Virus record (IMG/VR): IMGVR_UViG_3300035661_000023
Coordinates: 33,346-97,345 of that record
Direction: 5' to 3' (one strand)
Source of the DNA: a virus
Length of the DNA: 64,000 nucleotides
Positions 9,683 through 22,770 of the stretch are shown here, in pieces (position 1 is the first letter of the stretch; each line of letters starts with the position of its first letter). Under the pieces are notes generated by a model that was not told the origin of the DNA, did not search any database, and saw nothing but the letters and a program-made list of their open reading frames with translations. The position numbers and the translations under genes are program-made.

Positions 9683-10747
9683 TTATCGTGATAGACGTTC
9701 TTTTTCCACTTGTCTGACAAGTGGAACTAATTTCATAGCCATTCTATCAATGACATTCTTTCTGCGTTTGATAATACGCTCAATGCGTTCCTTTTCACCC
9801 GAGGAAAGTTGGTCCAATGGCTTCTTTGCTAATTTCTTTTCCATGGCTTTTACAGCCAGTTTTCTTGCTCTATGATTCAGCGTAGCACCACTTGAATGCT
9901 TCTTCAGGGCAATCTTCAATTTAGCTTGAAGTTTATTCTTGTTTTTTGCCATTCGGATTCTTGCTTTAAGTCTCTCCGAACGGGATAATACTTCATTCAG
10001 TTCTGATTCATCGATAGACTCTTCCAAATGATTCCCTTTTTCATCATAGATTCCAAACTCTTCATCATCATATGTGGAAAGAATATCTTCATGATCTAAA
10101 TCTGCAATCATGGCATCCAACTCTTGATCCGAAAATTCATCATCATCTACTTGTTTCTTTTCCTCTGTGACGATAATCTTTACTTTAGGAGAAGCGACAA
10201 CATCAATGCCGGCAGATTCTGCCAGTTTTAACATCTCATCTACCAGTGCTGCGTTCTCTGCCGACATTTCACCTGCACTAGCAATTGCATTCTCAATAAC
10301 TTGTGTGGGTGTTTCACCGGCAACAGACTTATATCCGAGTGACTGTGCAATAATAGATGCCGCTTGTGTTTTTCGTGTCAGATCTTCATTTACTTGCTTC
10401 TTGACTGTAATCTTGGCAACTTTCACCTATTCCTTAACAGGAAGAACAGGTTTCTGTTTTGTTGCGATCTCAATACAAGGTTCAAATGTGATAGATTCTT
10501 GCAGAGGTGTGTAGATCTTATTATCAATCACTACTTCTAGCCTAACTGGATAATTGCCAGCAGATAGAATATTCTTTAGTACTGGAATTTCTACTTCGGT
10601 AGATTCGTTAACATTTCTACATGGTAGCATAATGCTGAAATCTTTGCCCTCTATAATGAATCTTGCCATGGGCTGAGATTCTGCTCCAGTTACTGAAACA
10701 CCAAATTCTAACTTGGTACTTTCGTCTAATTTTAGTTGTGTGATCAT
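9683..10747 (-). CDS. Structural/assembly protein with basic C-terminal region
   Basis: 354 residues with one TAG (10427-10429) joining an N-terminal beta-rich domain (about 1-106) to a C-terminal domain. The C-terminus is strongly basic (RRKNVIDRMAMKLVPLVRQV) and matches, from memory, a conserved unknown of pelagic T4-like phages. The middle is very acidic (DDDEFSDQELDAMIADLDHE). A late promoter precedes it. DNA-binding or scaffold role is inference. Confidence 0.65.
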
Positions 10748-10773
10748 GTTAAGTCCATCAAGAATGAATTGAA

Positions 10774-11085
10774 TTATTTATTATTTGTGTATGCATTAAT
10801 AGCAGTTTCTGCAATTTTTGCCCCTGACCAAATTCCCAGATAAGACAAGAACATCCAAGTATCAATTGTATTGTTCTTTAGTACAATGTACATGACGACC
10901 CAAGTGCTTACTGCTAATGATACGAATATTGCCATACGAAATGCAGATGGTTTTCCTGAATCATCTCTGAGCATATCTTCGAATTCGAAATTGTTGTCTG
11001 GGTCCTTTTGTACGCGATAGAGTACCCAGCCACCCATCATGAAAATGAGTAACATCACAATTGACGCTATATCAAAGCTATCCAT
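10774..11085 (-). CDS. Holin candidate / small membrane protein
   Basis: 103 residues from ATG 11085 (a TTG at 11109 is possible but overlaps more). Two hydrophobic segments, about residues 5-22 and 48-70, separated by a charged loop (KDPDNNFEFEDMLRDDSG). Size and topology fit a class II-like holin, but no motif proves it. The other lysis genes are elsewhere (spanins 4.9-5.6 kb, endolysin 38.4 kb). Confidence 0.5.
   Translation of the reverse strand: MDSFDIASIVMLLIFMMGGWVLYRVQKDPDNNFEFEDMLRDDSGKPSAFRMAIFVSLAVSTWVVMYIVLKNNTIDTWMFLSYLGIWSGAKIAETAINAYTNNK
10775..10782 (-). promoter_or_regulatory. Late promoter, AATAAATA
   Basis: 28 nt upstream of the 10747 start. Confidence 0.45.
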
Positions 11086-11482
11086 TAGTCTATCTAGATG
11101 TTGTTGCAATTCTATTCACCGTTATAGTTATCTGTTCTTGTTCGTAAATCTGAACTCCATTCACAGATACCATAACATTATTAGTCGAAAAGTTCTTGAT
11201 TCCTTTTAACGTGGCAATAACTCTAGCTTGTTTTTCATCAACAATCTGAGTATCCTCGTACCATTTTCCATTGTATTTAATTCTTACGGTTACTCGGAAA
11301 TGTGTTGGCTTCCTATGTAATGGGGCAGGAACGAAACCACCCCAGCCTCCACCACCACTGGAATGAGGGATGACAGGCTCAATGATTACTTCTGTTTCGT
11401 ATGTACCTAGATTTGCTATAGATCTGGTAGTGACCTAACCAGGGAATAAACCTTGTACCGCTAGATTCTTATGCTCGAACAT
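11072..11482 (-). CDS. Hypothetical late protein revealed by TAG read-through
   Basis: 136 residues with three TAG codons (11435-11437, 11090-11092, 11078-11080). No long standard-code frame exists here. A glycine-rich turn (HSSGGGGWGGFVPAP) lies near residue 47, followed by beta-type sequence (FRVTVRIKYNGKWYED). It starts 4 nt after the upstream stop and overlaps the holin candidate. Probably virion-associated. Confidence 0.7.
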
Positions 11483-11486
11483 AGAA

Positions 11487-12224
11487 TTAGACTCGAGTTA
11501 TGATGGTTTCTGTGGATGTTGTGACGATGTTCTGGCTTATAGATCCAGCGACACGTGCATTCTCTGTGACGATCAGTGGCTTAGTAATGTCCAAACCGAG
11601 AAGTTCATACATTTCCAGAATCATAGTTGCTTGTGTTGGAGTCAGTCCAGCAGTCTGGTTTTCCAGAGTTAGTACATGAGCAAGTTCAGGAGCAAGTTCA
11701 GTGCGAACTGCAGCTGCTATAGTATTAGCCTAAGGTATCTGGTTTGATTTAGCTAGGACTGTAGATGATTCAATTTCTGCTAGAGTAGCTCCGCCACCAG
11801 CTCCAGTCTACGTCAATGTTCTATCTGTATAATTCCAGATATCTGCCGCTGTTGGTCCAGAACTACCTGATGTTGATACCGTGTTCACCAATGCGGAAAC
11901 TGTAGCAGGAAACTGTGCTACCATTCCTGGAGTATAATAGGCTGTTTCATAGTCGTCAGAGTACAACACACCAGTAACTCTGACCTTAGTAAAATCCAAA
12001 GATAGCTTCCAACCATTGATCAAGAAGTACACATCACCTGTATACACACCTGGGCCAATTTGATCCAAACCTGTCACCCTGATGGCAGGAAGATATTTGA
12101 GGTTATCGGCTGTGGCTATCCAGTCTACCCAGGCAGAATATACATCTACTCGAATATCAAGAGATGTTACTGTGCTCAGTACACTGATTACCTTTGTCAC
12201 ACCATCAAATGTTACTTTTGCCAT
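11487..12224 (-). CDS. Phage structural protein (tail/baseplate type)
   Basis: 245 residues with two TAG codons (11808-11810, 11730-11732). The N-terminal beta domain includes VDVYSAWVDWIATADN and VYTGDVYFLINGWKLSL. A linker TAADIWNYTDRTLT and a helical C-terminus with LTPTQATMILEMYELLGL follow. The arrangement resembles small structural proteins that accompany tail fibres in large myophages; family name not recalled. A terminator lies just upstream, so it likely has its own transcript. Confidence 0.6.
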
Positions 12225-12240
12225 CGATAAGAATTAGTTC

Positions 12241-12269
12241 AAAAAATAAGGGGAATGTTCCCTTATTTA
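12241..12269 (-). terminator. Rho-independent terminator
   Basis: On the minus strand AAATAAGGGAACATTCCCCTTATTTTTT: a stem of about 8-9 bp followed by a run of six T. It follows the 12290-13723 gene and ends the fibre-region transcript. Confidence 0.8.
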
Positions 12270-12289
12270 CAGATGAAAATCTGAGATGA

Positions 12290-13723
12290 TTAGGATGCGT
12301 AGACGCGATCTTGTTCTGCAGTCAATGACAGAGAAATGGCTTTACTTCTAGTCAGAGTACCAGTTGCAACCACATACTTGCCAGAACCTGGGCGGACACC
12401 AATCAAGGTAATCGCTCTGTCTGTAGCCGGAGTTGCTCCACCCTGTACGTTACCATCATAGTCATACGTGAAGGCAATAGATGAAGCGGAAATAGTTCCT
12501 GTGATTGGTGTGCCCTAGGCATCGTTAACTGTGATCGCACCAGATTCACCATAGTCGTTACCAGCACCCGGAGGAGATGTGAACATCATGCGATATGAAG
12601 AACCAGCTCCTATCAATGGCGCGTTGAATGTAATTGTACCAACTGCGGTGTATGGGTTAGTTCTCAGCGTATTTGAATCATCATAGAATTCAATACGGTT
12701 AGAGTCAGCTGACTGGATATTATCGATGTAAACTGATTGTGATGTTACCAGAGTATCACCAACGAATGTCAACAGAGAAGAAGCAGTCTTACCAGTTACA
12801 GAACCTGCGGTACCGGCAGTGTTGATGTTACTGTTCTGACGCAACAAGTATTGAATCTTGGTGTAGATCTGTTCAAGTGTTGCATTGTTACCGTTAATGA
12901 TAATCTTGAAGTTTCTAGAAGTACCACCGATAACTCTTGTCTGGTTTTCCGTGTAGTAGGAAACATTAATACCAGAGTATGGTGCTCCTGACATTGCAGC
13001 ATCAAGAATAGGTGAACCAGAAGAGTAGGTCTTCAAGTCATCTTCGTTTGACAGCAGAACATTAACGATGTTAGCACCAGTAGATGTCTTACCGGTATCA
13101 GCCAGCACTGAGTCTTTGTACTTCTTGTTAGATTCTCTAACGAATGCCTTGAAGTAAGTTCTCTTGTCGAATGTTGTCGTTGTTGCATCAGCTGTAATAT
13201 CACCATAAATCTGGATACCTTCGTCACATTGGTCAGTGAATGTAAAGTTAGTAGGAGCATCAATAGAAGCTCGTTGATAGTACAACTGAGAACCAGCGGA
13301 TACGGAACCCAGACCCACAATACCCACATACTGTCTAGCCAAAGCACCACCAGAGATTAGGTTACCAGAACCATCATACACACCAGCTGTGAATTCAGAC
13401 CAACCACCATCACGCAGCATTTGACGGGTTGCATCATTAGCTGGTTTCCAGCCGTTGTACCGAGCACCATCAGTACCAAATTGGAACTGACCAGAAAGTC
13501 GGTCAATCGCATACATCGGAAATGGAGAATCTTGGTATGCAAGCGTATTCCACAAGTCAACAAACTTAGAATATAAAGCAGCTAGTTCTACTCCATCTTT
13601 GGCAATTAAGCCGTTTGTAGTAGAACCGTCTGCAGACGCAATAAGTGTAAATGTTTTAGCAACTTCGTCAATTGTAAGATTTGTTCCTACTATAAGTTGC
13701 GTTCTGCTATTCAGCTTTGCCAT
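12290..13723 (-). CDS. Virion structural protein downstream of the giant fibre
   Basis: 477 residues with one TAG (12515-12517). It starts MAKLNSRTQLIVGTNLTIDE and contains MYAIDRLSGQFQFG and YNGWKPANDATRQMLRDGGW. The composition is Thr/Ser/Asn/Gly rich and beta-like. Part of the late fibre operon, with an exact TATAAATA 25 nt upstream. Specific position in the virion unknown; baseplate or fibre hub is plausible. Confidence 0.65.
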
Positions 13724-13747
13724 GAATTTTCCTTAATAGTTTTGATA

Positions 13748-13755
13748 TATTTATA
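13748..13755 (-). promoter_or_regulatory. Late promoter, exact TATAAATA
   Basis: Perfect match to the T4 late promoter octamer, 25 nt upstream of the start at 13723. Confidence 0.7.
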
Positions 13756-13822
13756 GTCAAGCGAGAAACACATATGATCTTTAGTTGTGTATTAAGTTCA
13801 TCTTTAGTGTAACTTGTGTAAC

Positions 13823-16800
13823 TTACTCATAAGCCAGATCAACCAGTTGAGCAACAGGAATTGATGCATCGGTGGTACCTAGCGCATAATTACGAATTGT
13901 GTATGGTTTGAATCCAGGTTTGTACACAACAATGTCTACATTCTGTTGAACTGAATACTCATAGTTCCAATATGTCACCGAGTTGTTTTCTATAGAAGCA
14001 ATAATGGTTGTTGTACCTGCCATCAGGACCACGATATCAGATCCAGTCTTAAGACCAGTCAGTGTCAGATTGTTCACAGATGCTGGATAGTAATTTCCCA
14101 CTACATTGTCTAGTTCTGTAAACAGGCGGATTGCCATTAACTTACTGGTCGGTTGTGGTGCAAATACACCAATTGTGTTAGTCGCAGTGATTGTCCCGTG
14201 AATACCAACAAGACTCACCTATCCAGATGCAGTAGACAAACTCGCCGCTGTGTTGCCATAAGATGCTGTGGTTACAGTAAATGTTGTGGCGTTTACAATA
14301 GCATGCACGAAGTAGGTAGTTCCCGTGCTCAGACCACCAATCGCGGTTTCTACTCTGAACCCCATACTTGAGTGTAGGTTAGCAGTGCTGTCACATGTTA
14401 CTGCTGCATACGTACCGGTTATTACTGTAGATGTAACACCTTGAGGAAAGTTAACTACCCATGTGGAGCCGGAGCCGGAGCCGGAGATATTTGCTACAAT
14501 ATATGTACCAGAAGTAACCCCGGTGCCTGTCACCAGCATACCAGGTACTATTGTGCCAGCAGCTAATGTTCCGACTGTTAATGTAGTTCCAGCAATTGTG
14601 GATCCATTCAGTGTCGCTGTTGTATTAGCAGCAGTTGCTGAAATTGTAGCTACTAAAGTACTAGAATAAATTGTGTCACCGGTAGCCCAAGACCCAGTAA
14701 CGCTGGAGCACGCGATGCTACCAGTTGTTGATGTAGTTATAGTTTCGTCGGCTTCAATTACAGCCGTACCAGTTGCAGAGGCGGCTGATAGTGTGTTTCT
14801 AATTGTTTCACCGATGACAAACTGTGCAGTCTGCCCTGTGTATTTCATGACATATCTTGCACTAACCCGAAACTTGATTCTGAAACCAACTGATGGATCA
14901 AAAGCAGTTTCGTATGCTAGATTGCAGATCCCATTATTGCCGTTTAGCAATTTCCAAGAACCAGAATAACCAGCACCTCTGTCTAAATCATACTCAAGTT
15001 TTGCACCCAGAGATGTTACTGGGCTCAGTCCAATATCAACGCCATAGATGTGTGGCATGCGTCTAGAGAATCCAGTTACACCCTTGATAACATGAGGCCA
15101 CTCGAATGTGACAACATCTGAGTTGGTAGTAAAGAACAAACCACCCGAGTTATCAAAATAAGCATTACCAGATACAAACGCATAAGGTTTCAACGACTTA
15201 GTCGATGGAGACATTCTAACATCCAAACATCCCTTGTTTGCAGCTCCCCATGTCATTTCGTGGAACATGTTATCATAAACCGCAGCAAGTGATGCTGGGT
15301 TAACTGGGAAACTATCCTGAGATGGGTTAGTGGTCATATTCCATGATACAGCACTGTTTACTGGGATAGAATCGCAGCCAGGGGACCCTTTGTAGATTGT
15401 ATCTAAAGAAGAAGCACCCCACGGACTAATTCCGCTTAGGGTTGATGTTACGTTCTGAAACTTGATCCCAGATGATGCGTTGTTAATAATAGAATCAAAA
15501 TACACAGTAGACACATAATTTCTTGGATTGACCATCTTGATATTATGTAAGTACACATTATAAGCAGCTGTGGAATATCCCAACAAGTTACCGACGGAAC
15601 CATTGAACGAGATTGTGGAATTCTTTATCGTGATACCACTAGCTCCGTTCTATGGATACAATAGAACGTTTCTATCAGCCAGATAGTTGTTTGCCGGTTG
15701 ATAATTATCGATCGTGTGATTTGAAGATGAAGCATAAGCAAACGCTACATCTGTTCCACCAGATTCTGTACTGTAAACTTGGTTCTGATCGGTGATTGTA
15801 AAATTAGGTCCTGAATTATCGACATGCAAGTGAGCCCAATACTGACCAGTAGGTGCTGCTTGGATGTTAGTAACAATACCTGCTGGAGCATCATATAGGA
15901 AATAACCAGAAACACCATCAGAGAAGTTGAATAATTGTTGCGGCAAGAATGCAGTAATAGCCGTCGCATTAGGTGGTGTCGGCACTGGTATAGATGATCC
16001 AACTGTGACCATAGCTCGTACAGCTTCTACCATACTACCCATCAGTGGCAATCTGATGACTGCGTTAGTTGCGTTTGATGTTGTTGTAAATGTTACAGAA
16101 TATCTCTTCCATTGGTTAGTCAAAACCAAGCTATTAGTTGTAGTTCCAAACAACAGATCACAAGTAATATAGTCACGAAGATCTGGGTGTCTAGCTCTTA
16201 GATAGACCTAGAATGTATACGGGACTCCGATTCCTGTGTTGATAGTTTGTGTCAGAGTTCCGTTTGCAGCAGCAGCATATAAAGATGCCCCTAGTGCAGT
16301 TCCTAGTGCAGCGTTATTGCCAATAAGGTTGTCAAATGGTGTATACACAGCAGCGTTTGTTGCTGTGATGTTCGATGCCACCCATGTTGTTGCTAGAGTA
16401 TCTGATTGCAGTGCCTGGTTTTGGATGACAACAGGAGCAGTAGCAATGCCAGCCATCTCAGGCAGTTCTTGCCCAACAACAAAGCGTAGTGTTTGATTCA
16501 CAAATGTATTTGTGTTTGCAACGGATACTGTCATGGAAGTTGCAGAGTCTACAGTCTACACTACACTATCTAAGCCAACGTTAGAACCGAAGATATACAT
16601 TCCGGGAGCAGGACTGAAGCCGATATAAGATCTGTTATTACCTCTAGATGTCACATTAGCAGTTAGGTTAGCAGACAGCACGATTGTATCAAAATCTGGC
16701 ACATCTATCACAGTAGTTCCTACTGGAATGCCGGGTCCGGTTACAATTACTCCTGGTATGATACCGTTGGCAAAGAAGTTGAATACCGTAGATGATAGTA

Positions 16801-19800
16801 CGTTTGTACCAACTTTTCCATCAATTTCAAATGATGCTTGCCAGTAGTACCAGCTACCTTGTGTGGTGATTGTGTTAGCCGCAGCAGTGCCAGAGCAGTT
16901 TGCGATCGATGCAGCTCCACCACCGGACAATTTGCGCAGTCTGTAGTAGTACGTCGTTCCTTTAGTCACACCATGTGTGTCATTAAAGAACATCTGCCCA
17001 GCAGTTACTGATTGTGTAGCACCAATTAATGTTGTAGCATCTCTAGCAGTAAAACCTGGTGTAGTTGATCTGAACAACTGATATACACCTTTATAGAAAG
17101 ATGCAGTCATACCAGACGCAGTTTTAGTAGCAGGCTTGTTGATAGTAAACGTTGTGCCGTTTGTGATACCTGTTACAATTGCTCCGTTCACTGGGCTGCC
17201 AGCGGCACCACCGAATAAAGCCATAGCACCAGTTGCAACTTGGTTACCGTTACTTAATACCATGACAGTGCCGACTTGCAGACCAGCAGTTGATGTACAA
17301 GTCACTGTTGTGCTACCGTTTGTTGTAGAAACAGAAGACGCTGTGTTTAGTGCAGTACTAAATTCTGTCGATTGGTGATATACGGAAATTCTGTTATATA
17401 CTGGCATAACATCTGTATACAAAGTCCAGGTAGGAGTTGTTACAGAAATGTCAGAAGTATACGCAAACCTACCCGTTATCGCAGACACAACACCAACGGC
17501 ATTACCATTATTCGCAATGCCAATCCAAGATGTAACATCTGGTAGATATTTCAGAGCAGACCAAGTAACACCATCGGTTGAAGTGGCGAAGCACGCAGAT
17601 GCTTGAGCTGCAGTAAATGCTGTGTGTGATGTAGTATTCCACACAGAACCAGCCATGATCACAAACACAGAACCAGTGAATATGATCTTAGAATATGTCA
17701 TACCTGTGGGGAGAGCTGGTGCAGTGCTAGCTGTCCAGGATGTTCCGTCTGTGCTGTATGCGGTAGGCCCTGTTGTACTTGAACCCGAAATTGCAACGAA
17801 TTTTGAAGCACCGAATGCAATCTATTGCCATAGAGATGATGCTAGAGCACCACCAGCAGTCCAAGTTGCTCCATCTACGGAATATGCAGATGCAGTACTT
17901 GCCACAGACCCACCTGCAATTGCTATATATCTTCCTGCACCGTTTGAAGTTACATCAATCCAAGTGGCTGATGCTAATGTGGTTGCAGTAAAAACGAAGG
18001 ACCCGGTTGTTACACTACCTCTAGTGCCAGCCGTTGACACAGCAGATCCACCAGATACTGCTACCCATTTATTTGTTGCTTGGGTGTTATCAAATGCCAG
18101 TTTTTGCCACTGAGCAGCTGCTGGTGCAGTTGTTACTTGTGACCAATCTTTCCCATTAGTGGAAATTGCAATTAATGTAGAAGCCGCCCCACCACCACCG
18201 ATTGCCATAAAGTAGTTCTGTGTTGGGCACCAGATAATATCTCGCCAGTATGTAGAAGCTGTGGTTGATGCTATAGGTAATTGATATGCAGTCCAAGTTA
18301 CTCCATTATCATCAGAAACCATAGCTGTGTTAGCACCAACAGCTATAGCCCCGTCTAAAAATACCCATGATCCATTACCGTATGCCATACAAGGTGCCGT
18401 TGTTTGCTACCAAGCCGGAGTTACACCCACACGCTGTGGCATTTGCAAATACTTCGGGAAATTGCCATGCACACCACAAATTGGCATAGAATCTACATAA
18501 GACGTTACATCTTGCACATTTGTTGTTTTGTATGATCTAGACTTCAACCAGTATTTTGTGTCTTTTGCAATGTACTGTTCGTTCTTAACATCTGCCAGAA
18601 CACGCATACCAGATGCCCAGCTATACCCCTCATTGTTGATACCAGTTCTGTGTGTGATATTAGAAATCTTGGTGTTGTTGACAACATAGCACCCCATCAC
18701 ACCATTGACATTATACAGCTTGATGTTAGAATAGTTATGATTATTACCAGCACTATTTGGTGAAAATGCAGTGTTGTTTGGTCTAGTTTTTGGATATGAA
18801 CCAACCTGGATTCCTTTGAAGTTGTTGATCGTGACATTATTAGAATAACTAAGTCCAAAGAATCCTGCATATGCTGAGCCAATCGATGGGTTTGTCTACA
18901 AACCGTAGTTCATATGACCACCAAACGTCATCGTCACATTTTGTATATTTGCATTAGAAACATATGACCACAAAGCACTAGTCAACGAGTTACCAAAAGA
19001 GGCAGTATTGCCTAATAACATACGATGTTCGCGAACTACCCAGGGTCCATAATATGTGTACGCAGTTGTGCTAGTCGTTGTGTGTGCAGCAGTAGAAATC
19101 ACTAATGATGTCGCAGAAACTACTGAGGTAACAGTTGCCGCATGAATAGCTGCACCACCAGTAGTCAACAACATACCAGGAATAATAGCAGTTGATGACG
19201 GTATTGTGATTGTTGTTGAAGATGCAGTAGAAGCACCAGTAGCACCAAGAGCTACTGGGCTAGTTACCATCATCCCGAATGATGGTAACTAGAATGCTAC
19301 GTTATCCATCGATAGCTGGTAGCACTCTGAAATGAATGGAACACACTGCCCACCTGAGTTAGTGATTGATACAGAACTAGCTTGTGAGAAGTTAGAATAT
19401 GATTCACCAAACAGAGTCTTGTCAAAGCTAAATTTCCCCCCACCAGCAGAAGTTCTTAAGTGGAACGGAGCATTACTAGATGTAAACACCGCATTCATGA
19501 AGTTAGCCGGAGAATAATCCGTTAACATTATGTTTGGGACTCTAATCTTAGCACCGGTCGGCGGGAGAGTCCCATTCGTGCCATCTCCGAATCTCAGTGT
19601 AGTTGTATTCTGTGCATAGATAGGCAGAATTGCTGCCATTGGTATATTAGCAAAACCAGTAGTACCAGAAGATGATGCAAAAGATATTACACCATTAATC
19701 GTGAAACTAGTTGAAGATAGTACTTCTTGTACCACAGCACCACCAGATATACTTCTGCTGTACACCCAAGTACCGGGTACTAACCCAGCGGTCGATGTGC

Positions 19801-21304
19801 AGGTTATGACATTTGTATTTACAATTGCATTTGTGTTGCCCAACATTAAGTATTGGCAAGCAGATTTATTAAAATCTTGAGTGAATACTTTTCCCCCATC
19901 GCCCTTCCCGACGGAACGAAATCCATTACGCATCCAGTTCCATTGTGCATAGTCTGGAGAACCAGAAACATTAACCCATGCTTCATATACACCAGATCCA
20001 GAAGCTGTCTCTACCCATATAGTTGGGATATAGTCACCGGTAGTATATGGAGATATGACGGTCTGCCCAGCGATTCCGGAGCCAGTGCCAATCTCAATCC
20101 AATTGCCGATGGTTTCGAATGTACCAAGTCCGTTTGTGCAGTCGATAGCACTGAGAACTGCTGTTGTGTTAAGTCTGCCAGTACCAAATCGAATTGGTGT
20201 TGTTGTGCTAGAGTTTGTTACAGAGACCTTCCCATTAGTGACGGTCAGTGCTGTAGTTCCTGCTAAGAAGACTTTCTGATCAGTGTTGACAGTCAAAACA
20301 GCACCGTTGTTTACAGTAATGCCATCACCAGATACTAATCTTGGTTTGATCAGTTTAAATTCTCTGTTATATGCAGCAGATGTGATTGTGGTCACAGACC
20401 ACTTGACTCCGTCATATGAGAAAGCACCCACCGTACTTGAAATGGTGAGAGCAGTAAACATCTGCAAACCGTTCGAAGCAGCTTTACCACCAGCAATAAT
20501 CCAGTTACCAGTAGCAGGAAGTGTAGATGCAAGCCACGTGGCACCGCCATCCAAAGAATATGCACCTGTTGTTCCAGTTGATGGAACTGCTACCCATGTC
20601 CCATTAGAATTGCCAATGTTTGCCCAGCTAATCATAGACCATGCTGCAGCCGATGGCAGAACTCCAGATCGCAGAGTCCAGTTCTGCCCATCGGTAGATG
20701 TACACACATCTTGAGACCCATTGGCGATAAGCACAAACACACCATTGGCAAACTTCAGATCAATCCAAGCAGCAGTAGAGGGTAGAGTAACTGAGGACCA
20801 AGTCGATCCAGCATCGATCTAATATGCAGCTGATGTAGAAGAAGGGGCTACTGTTACGAATGTATTGTTGCCAAATGCTAGCAATGACCAAGCTGCAGCA
20901 GATGGAAGTGTAGAAGCAGTCCAGCTAATACCTTCCTTGTGTCGCATGTAAGCAGCAGAAGTTGTGGATGTGTTAACAGAAACAAATGACCCATTACCGT
21001 ATACACATTTCTTCCATGCAGTACCAGTAGGTAATTGTGTAGCAGCATTAGTAGAAGCAGCACCAGAAGTTAGAGGAGCAATAACGGCGGCACTAGTTCT
21101 GTCTGCGGCTACTAAAACACATAATCCATCATCAGAAAAGTCCCAACCTGTCCATGTAGATACAGCAGAGAATATATTACCAGAAGTAGTCCAATTCTGC
21201 CCATTGACAGAATAATAAGAAGTTTGCGCGCCGTTTATGGGTGTGTAAAACTGGTACCCGACTTCTGAAATATTTTGATCTGTTGTTACAACGTATTGAG
21301 TCAT
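13823..21304 (-). CDS. Giant tail fibre / adhesin (2,493 residues) with nine TAG codons
   Basis: One frame from ATG 21304 to TAA 13823, crossing TAG at 20819, 19289, 18896, 18407, 17822, 16556, 16208, 15650 and 14219. All joins keep frame exactly. The first ~350 residues and a block near codons 970-1300 hold repeats of roughly 40 residues with S-x-DG-x-x-W boxes (YSLDGGATWLAST, YSVDGATWTAGG), like Asp-box beta-propeller blades. A middle region (GVMGCYVVNNTKISNITHRT) looks like a parallel beta-helix. Low-complexity Thr/Ser/Val/Gly stretches follow. A host-recognition fibre is the natural reading. The stop of the upstream gene overlaps its ATG (TAATG). Confidence 0.9.
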
Positions 21305-21843
21305 TAATTAAAACCCTCTGGCCATCCTGTATTGATATCTATTGATTCTGGATTTTCAGAATCATCCACCAATGATTTTAAGTACTCTGCATATCCATAA
21401 ATGCTTTGTTCTTGAATCATCTGGGAATAGTATATCTATTTAATGAGGTCAGAGGTCATTAAAATCTTAGAACTACTCATTGTTTTCCACATTAAATCTT
21501 GTGGGATATTCTCACCAGCAATCAGTAGAGCCAATTGTTGTAATTTAGAATGTGTGTCGGAGTGAAACCAATTTTCTCCTACTTTACAACCACCATTGGT
21601 CATCTTATCATCTCTGATTGCTTGTATATTATTCCAAACATCATCTGCTATCTTTTTATTAGCAATGTCCATTACACCAAAATCACCATTCACTGCTCTA
21701 TTGAATAGTTCAACTCCCATTGGGTCTGTATCTGCTGAACTGGCGATATATGGAGTTTCTACTTCCTGATCTTCAAATACTACATTCATTGAAATAGTAT
21801 GTCTAGTGCGCCATTTTGGTGAATTAGCAGATATGTAGTTCAT
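21304..21843 (-). CDS. DUF4376-like tail-associated protein
   Basis: 179 residues with one TAG (21436-21438). The middle segment (KVGENWFHSDTHSKLQQL) resembles the DUF4376 domain found beside tail fibres. It lies immediately upstream of the giant fibre with a TAATG junction, so it may be a fibre attachment or assembly factor. Family placement is from memory and moderate. Confidence 0.6.
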
Positions 21844-21848
21844 AATAA

Positions 21849-22154
21849 TTATTCTGTCTTATTAAATTTTACTGTGTTCAATAGATTACTAATATTAGAA
21901 CTAATTTTCTCAATATCTTCATCCATTCTAGCACTCTCAGTTGCAATGATATTGATTTCTTTACTTAGATGATCTACTTGTCTTTTAACTAAATGCAATG
22001 CAGTATTGAAGTTTTCGTGCTGCATTTTGTCATTGCTACAAGAATCATATAATATTTGTTTTATTTTATCAGATGTCTTTTTCTGTCTAATCAAAACAAA
22101 TACTATAACTACAAGCAATAATAGAATCAGTAGATCTATATAATGCATAATCAC
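21849..22154 (-). CDS. Small membrane-anchored coiled-coil protein A
   Basis: 101 residues. One N-terminal membrane segment (YIDLLILLLLVVIVFVLI) followed by a coiled-coil-like tail (VDHLSKEINIIATESARMDE). It overlaps protein B by 4 nt. Unknown function; one of five consecutive small membrane genes. Confidence 0.65.
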   Translation of the reverse strand: MIMHYIDLLILLLLVVIVFVLIRQKKTSDKIKQILYDSCSNDKMQHENFNTALHLVKRQVDHLSKEINIIATESARMDEDIEKISSNISNLLNTVKFNKTE

Positions 22155-22444
22155 ACCTTGATATCTTTATATTTGGAGATTTCATTCCGAAGTTTATCTA
22201 CTTCAGATCCCAATGTTTGAATTTCCATGTTGAGCATGTGGTTCTCTTTGACCAACTGAATCAAATCATAATTCAGTTTCTGCATCTCTTGTCTTAGTAA
22301 ATCTAATTGTTTGCCTAATTCAACATTACGAAAGATCATCAATTTGATACAATCTGTATTGTGCTTCTTTTCTGTATACAAAAGAAGACACAACGCAACG
22401 CAGACTAGACAAATTAGTAGGGAAATGAATTCCAGATATATCAT
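22151..22444 (-). CDS. Small membrane-anchored coiled-coil protein B
   Basis: 97 residues. N-terminal membrane segment (FISLLICLVCVALCLLLY), then a heptad-like helix (LDLLRQEMQKLNYDLIQLV). Same design as proteins A and C, with ATGA overlaps on both sides. Unknown function. Confidence 0.65.
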   Translation of the reverse strand: MIYLEFISLLICLVCVALCLLLYTEKKHNTDCIKLMIFRNVELGKQLDLLRQEMQKLNYDLIQLVKENHMLNMEIQTLGSEVDKLRNEISKYKDIKV

Positions 22445-22770
22445 GGTTGTGGTTTCTTATTGAGCAAATCCTCTAGCTCCTGAATCCTGGAATTCGAGTC
22501 TCGAATTTGGTGCATCAATGACAGATTCTGCTCATGAATCTCTGTCAATTGATCACGCGCCTTTTTTAATTCTGTAGACAGTAAAGTGACTTGGCTCATC
22601 AGCTATTCAATCTGCTGATGCTGCAATGTACCAACCGAAGTTACTTCTTCAATTTTAGTTTTCTTAAAATAAAACCAGATGCCGCTAAGAAGTGCAACGA
22701 AGCTTATACCGATAGAAACCTATCCGCCGCCATTCTAGTTCCCTATCAATGAAGCGATTATTGTGTCCAC
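22441..22770 (-). CDS. Small membrane-anchored coiled-coil protein C
   Basis: 109 residues, GTG start, three TAG codons. Membrane segment about residues 15-32 (VSIGISFVALLSGIWFYF), then a long helix rich in Gln/Glu/Leu (HEQNLSLMHQIRDSNSRIQE). The TAG codons split it under the standard code. Unknown function. Confidence 0.6.

Noticed and set aside
21436-21444. Late-promoter-like ATTAAATAG near the giant fibre
   Set aside because: It lies inside the coding frame of the DUF4376-like gene and about 130 nt from the fibre start.
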